Origin: Candidatus Cloacimonadota bacterium | GTDB lineage: Bacteria > Cloacimonadota > Cloacimonadia > Cloacimonadales > JAIOQZ01 | Assembly (NCBI GenBank): GCA_021106755.1 | Contig: JAIOTM010000006.1 | Coordinates: 1-6,933 of the forward strand | DNA: 6,933 bases | Direction: 5' to 3' | Part shown: piece by piece, positions 6,562 through 6,933 of the stretch | Numbering within the stretch: position 1 is the first letter of the stretch | Layout of the letters: the number at the start of each line of letters is the position of its first letter | Position numbers and translations under genes: made by a program | Notes under the pieces: model-generated | Told to the model about the DNA's origin: nothing | Seen by the model: the letters and a program-made list of their open reading frames with translations, nothing else | Databases searched by the model: none

Positions 6562-6933
6562 ATGAAACGTTATTTCCTTATATTCATCATCCTCGCAATC
6601 GCAATTTCCGCGTTTTCTTTCCGCACTCCCGCTTCTATGATTTACGGCAACAGCTATCTGACACGTAGTCGGGGAGCACACGCTATTTATTGGAATCCCG
6701 CCAATCTCGCTTATGGGGAGCAGAAAGATTATGTTTTCATGAACACAGGCTATACAATCTACAACAACTCCTTTTCGATAGAAACATATAACAACACTTC
6801 CGGTAAATACTTAAAAGAAAAAGACAAAAACGCTCTGCTCTCAGATATTGATGATAACATACGGGTCGGAGGCGGCATAACATCTGTTCTCGTTGCTACA
6901 AGTCACAACAGGATAGGCTACTCTATTGGAACA
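6562..6933 (+). CDS. Predicted outer-membrane beta-barrel protein, DUF5723/PorV/FadL-like (3' end missing)
   Basis: The frame stays open from ATG 6562 to the window edge, giving 124 codons. Residues 1-19 form a Sec signal peptide: KR at 2-3, a hydrophobic core at 4-15, and likely cleavage near SAFS (16-19). The motif RGAHAIYWNPANLAYG (37-52) resembles the N-terminal AxAxYWNPA(G/N)L segment shared by FadL, PorV and DUF5723-type outer-membrane barrels. Later stretches alternate aromatic or hydrophobic and polar residues (for example YVFMNTGYTIYNNSFSIETY, 57-76), as expected of barrel strands. An AGG at 6556-6558 is a weak ribosome binding site very close to the ATG. The gene lies 8 bases after the lipoprotein gene, suggesting co-expression. 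A barrel of this general class is likely, but the exact family cannot be settled from the fragment; DUF5723 is my first guess. Confidence 0.72.
   Translation, partial: MKRYFLIFIILAIAISAFSFRTPASMIYGNSYLTRSRGAHAIYWNPANLAYGEQKDYVFMNTGYTIYNNSFSIETYNNTSGKYLKEKDKNALLSDIDDNIRVGGGITSVLVATSHNRIGYSIGT

Overview
The window is a gene-dense, single-strand (+) stretch of a bacterial chromosome with almost no intergenic DNA. It reads in order: the 3' part of fabD, complete fabG, acpP, fabF and rnc, a radical-SAM gene of unassigned function, a gene for a large predicted lipoprotein, and the first 124 codons of a predicted outer-membrane beta-barrel gene that runs off the right edge. No tRNA, rRNA, CRISPR array, insertion sequence or minus-strand gene could be supported.

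The first half is a type II fatty acid synthesis cluster. FabD loads malonyl groups onto the acyl carrier protein (AcpP), FabF condenses, and FabG reduces the resulting 3-ketoacyl-ACP. All key catalytic residues are visible. fabD and fabG overlap by 4 bases. acpP has by far the best ribosome binding site in the window, as expected for a very abundant carrier protein. Two perfect 11-bp stem-loops bracket fabF: one lies between acpP and fabF, the other covers the fabF stop codon and sits just before rnc. Neither is followed by a good T-run, so they may act as RNA processing or stability elements rather than classical terminators. The position of the second, directly upstream of the RNase III gene, is suggestive of autoregulation.

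The second half joins this core cluster to cell-envelope genes. rnc (RNase III) appears to start at TTG, and the radical-SAM gene probably also starts at TTG, overlapping the rnc stop. Fifteen bases later begins a 505-residue protein with a clear lipoprotein signal, and 8 bases after that a signal-peptide protein with a WNPAN motif of the kind seen near the N-terminus of FadL/PorV/DUF5723-like barrels. This lipoprotein-barrel pair is the least understood part of the window.

Organism: the lipoprotein and signal-peptide barrel indicate a double-membrane (Gram-negative) bacterium. The moderately AT-rich DNA, the gene order acpP-fabF-rnc, and a lipoprotein with a WDTELHLPL-type N-terminus next to a WNPAN barrel suggest the wider FCB group, perhaps a Cloacimonadota-like lineage. 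This is inference from recall and would need a marker-gene tree.
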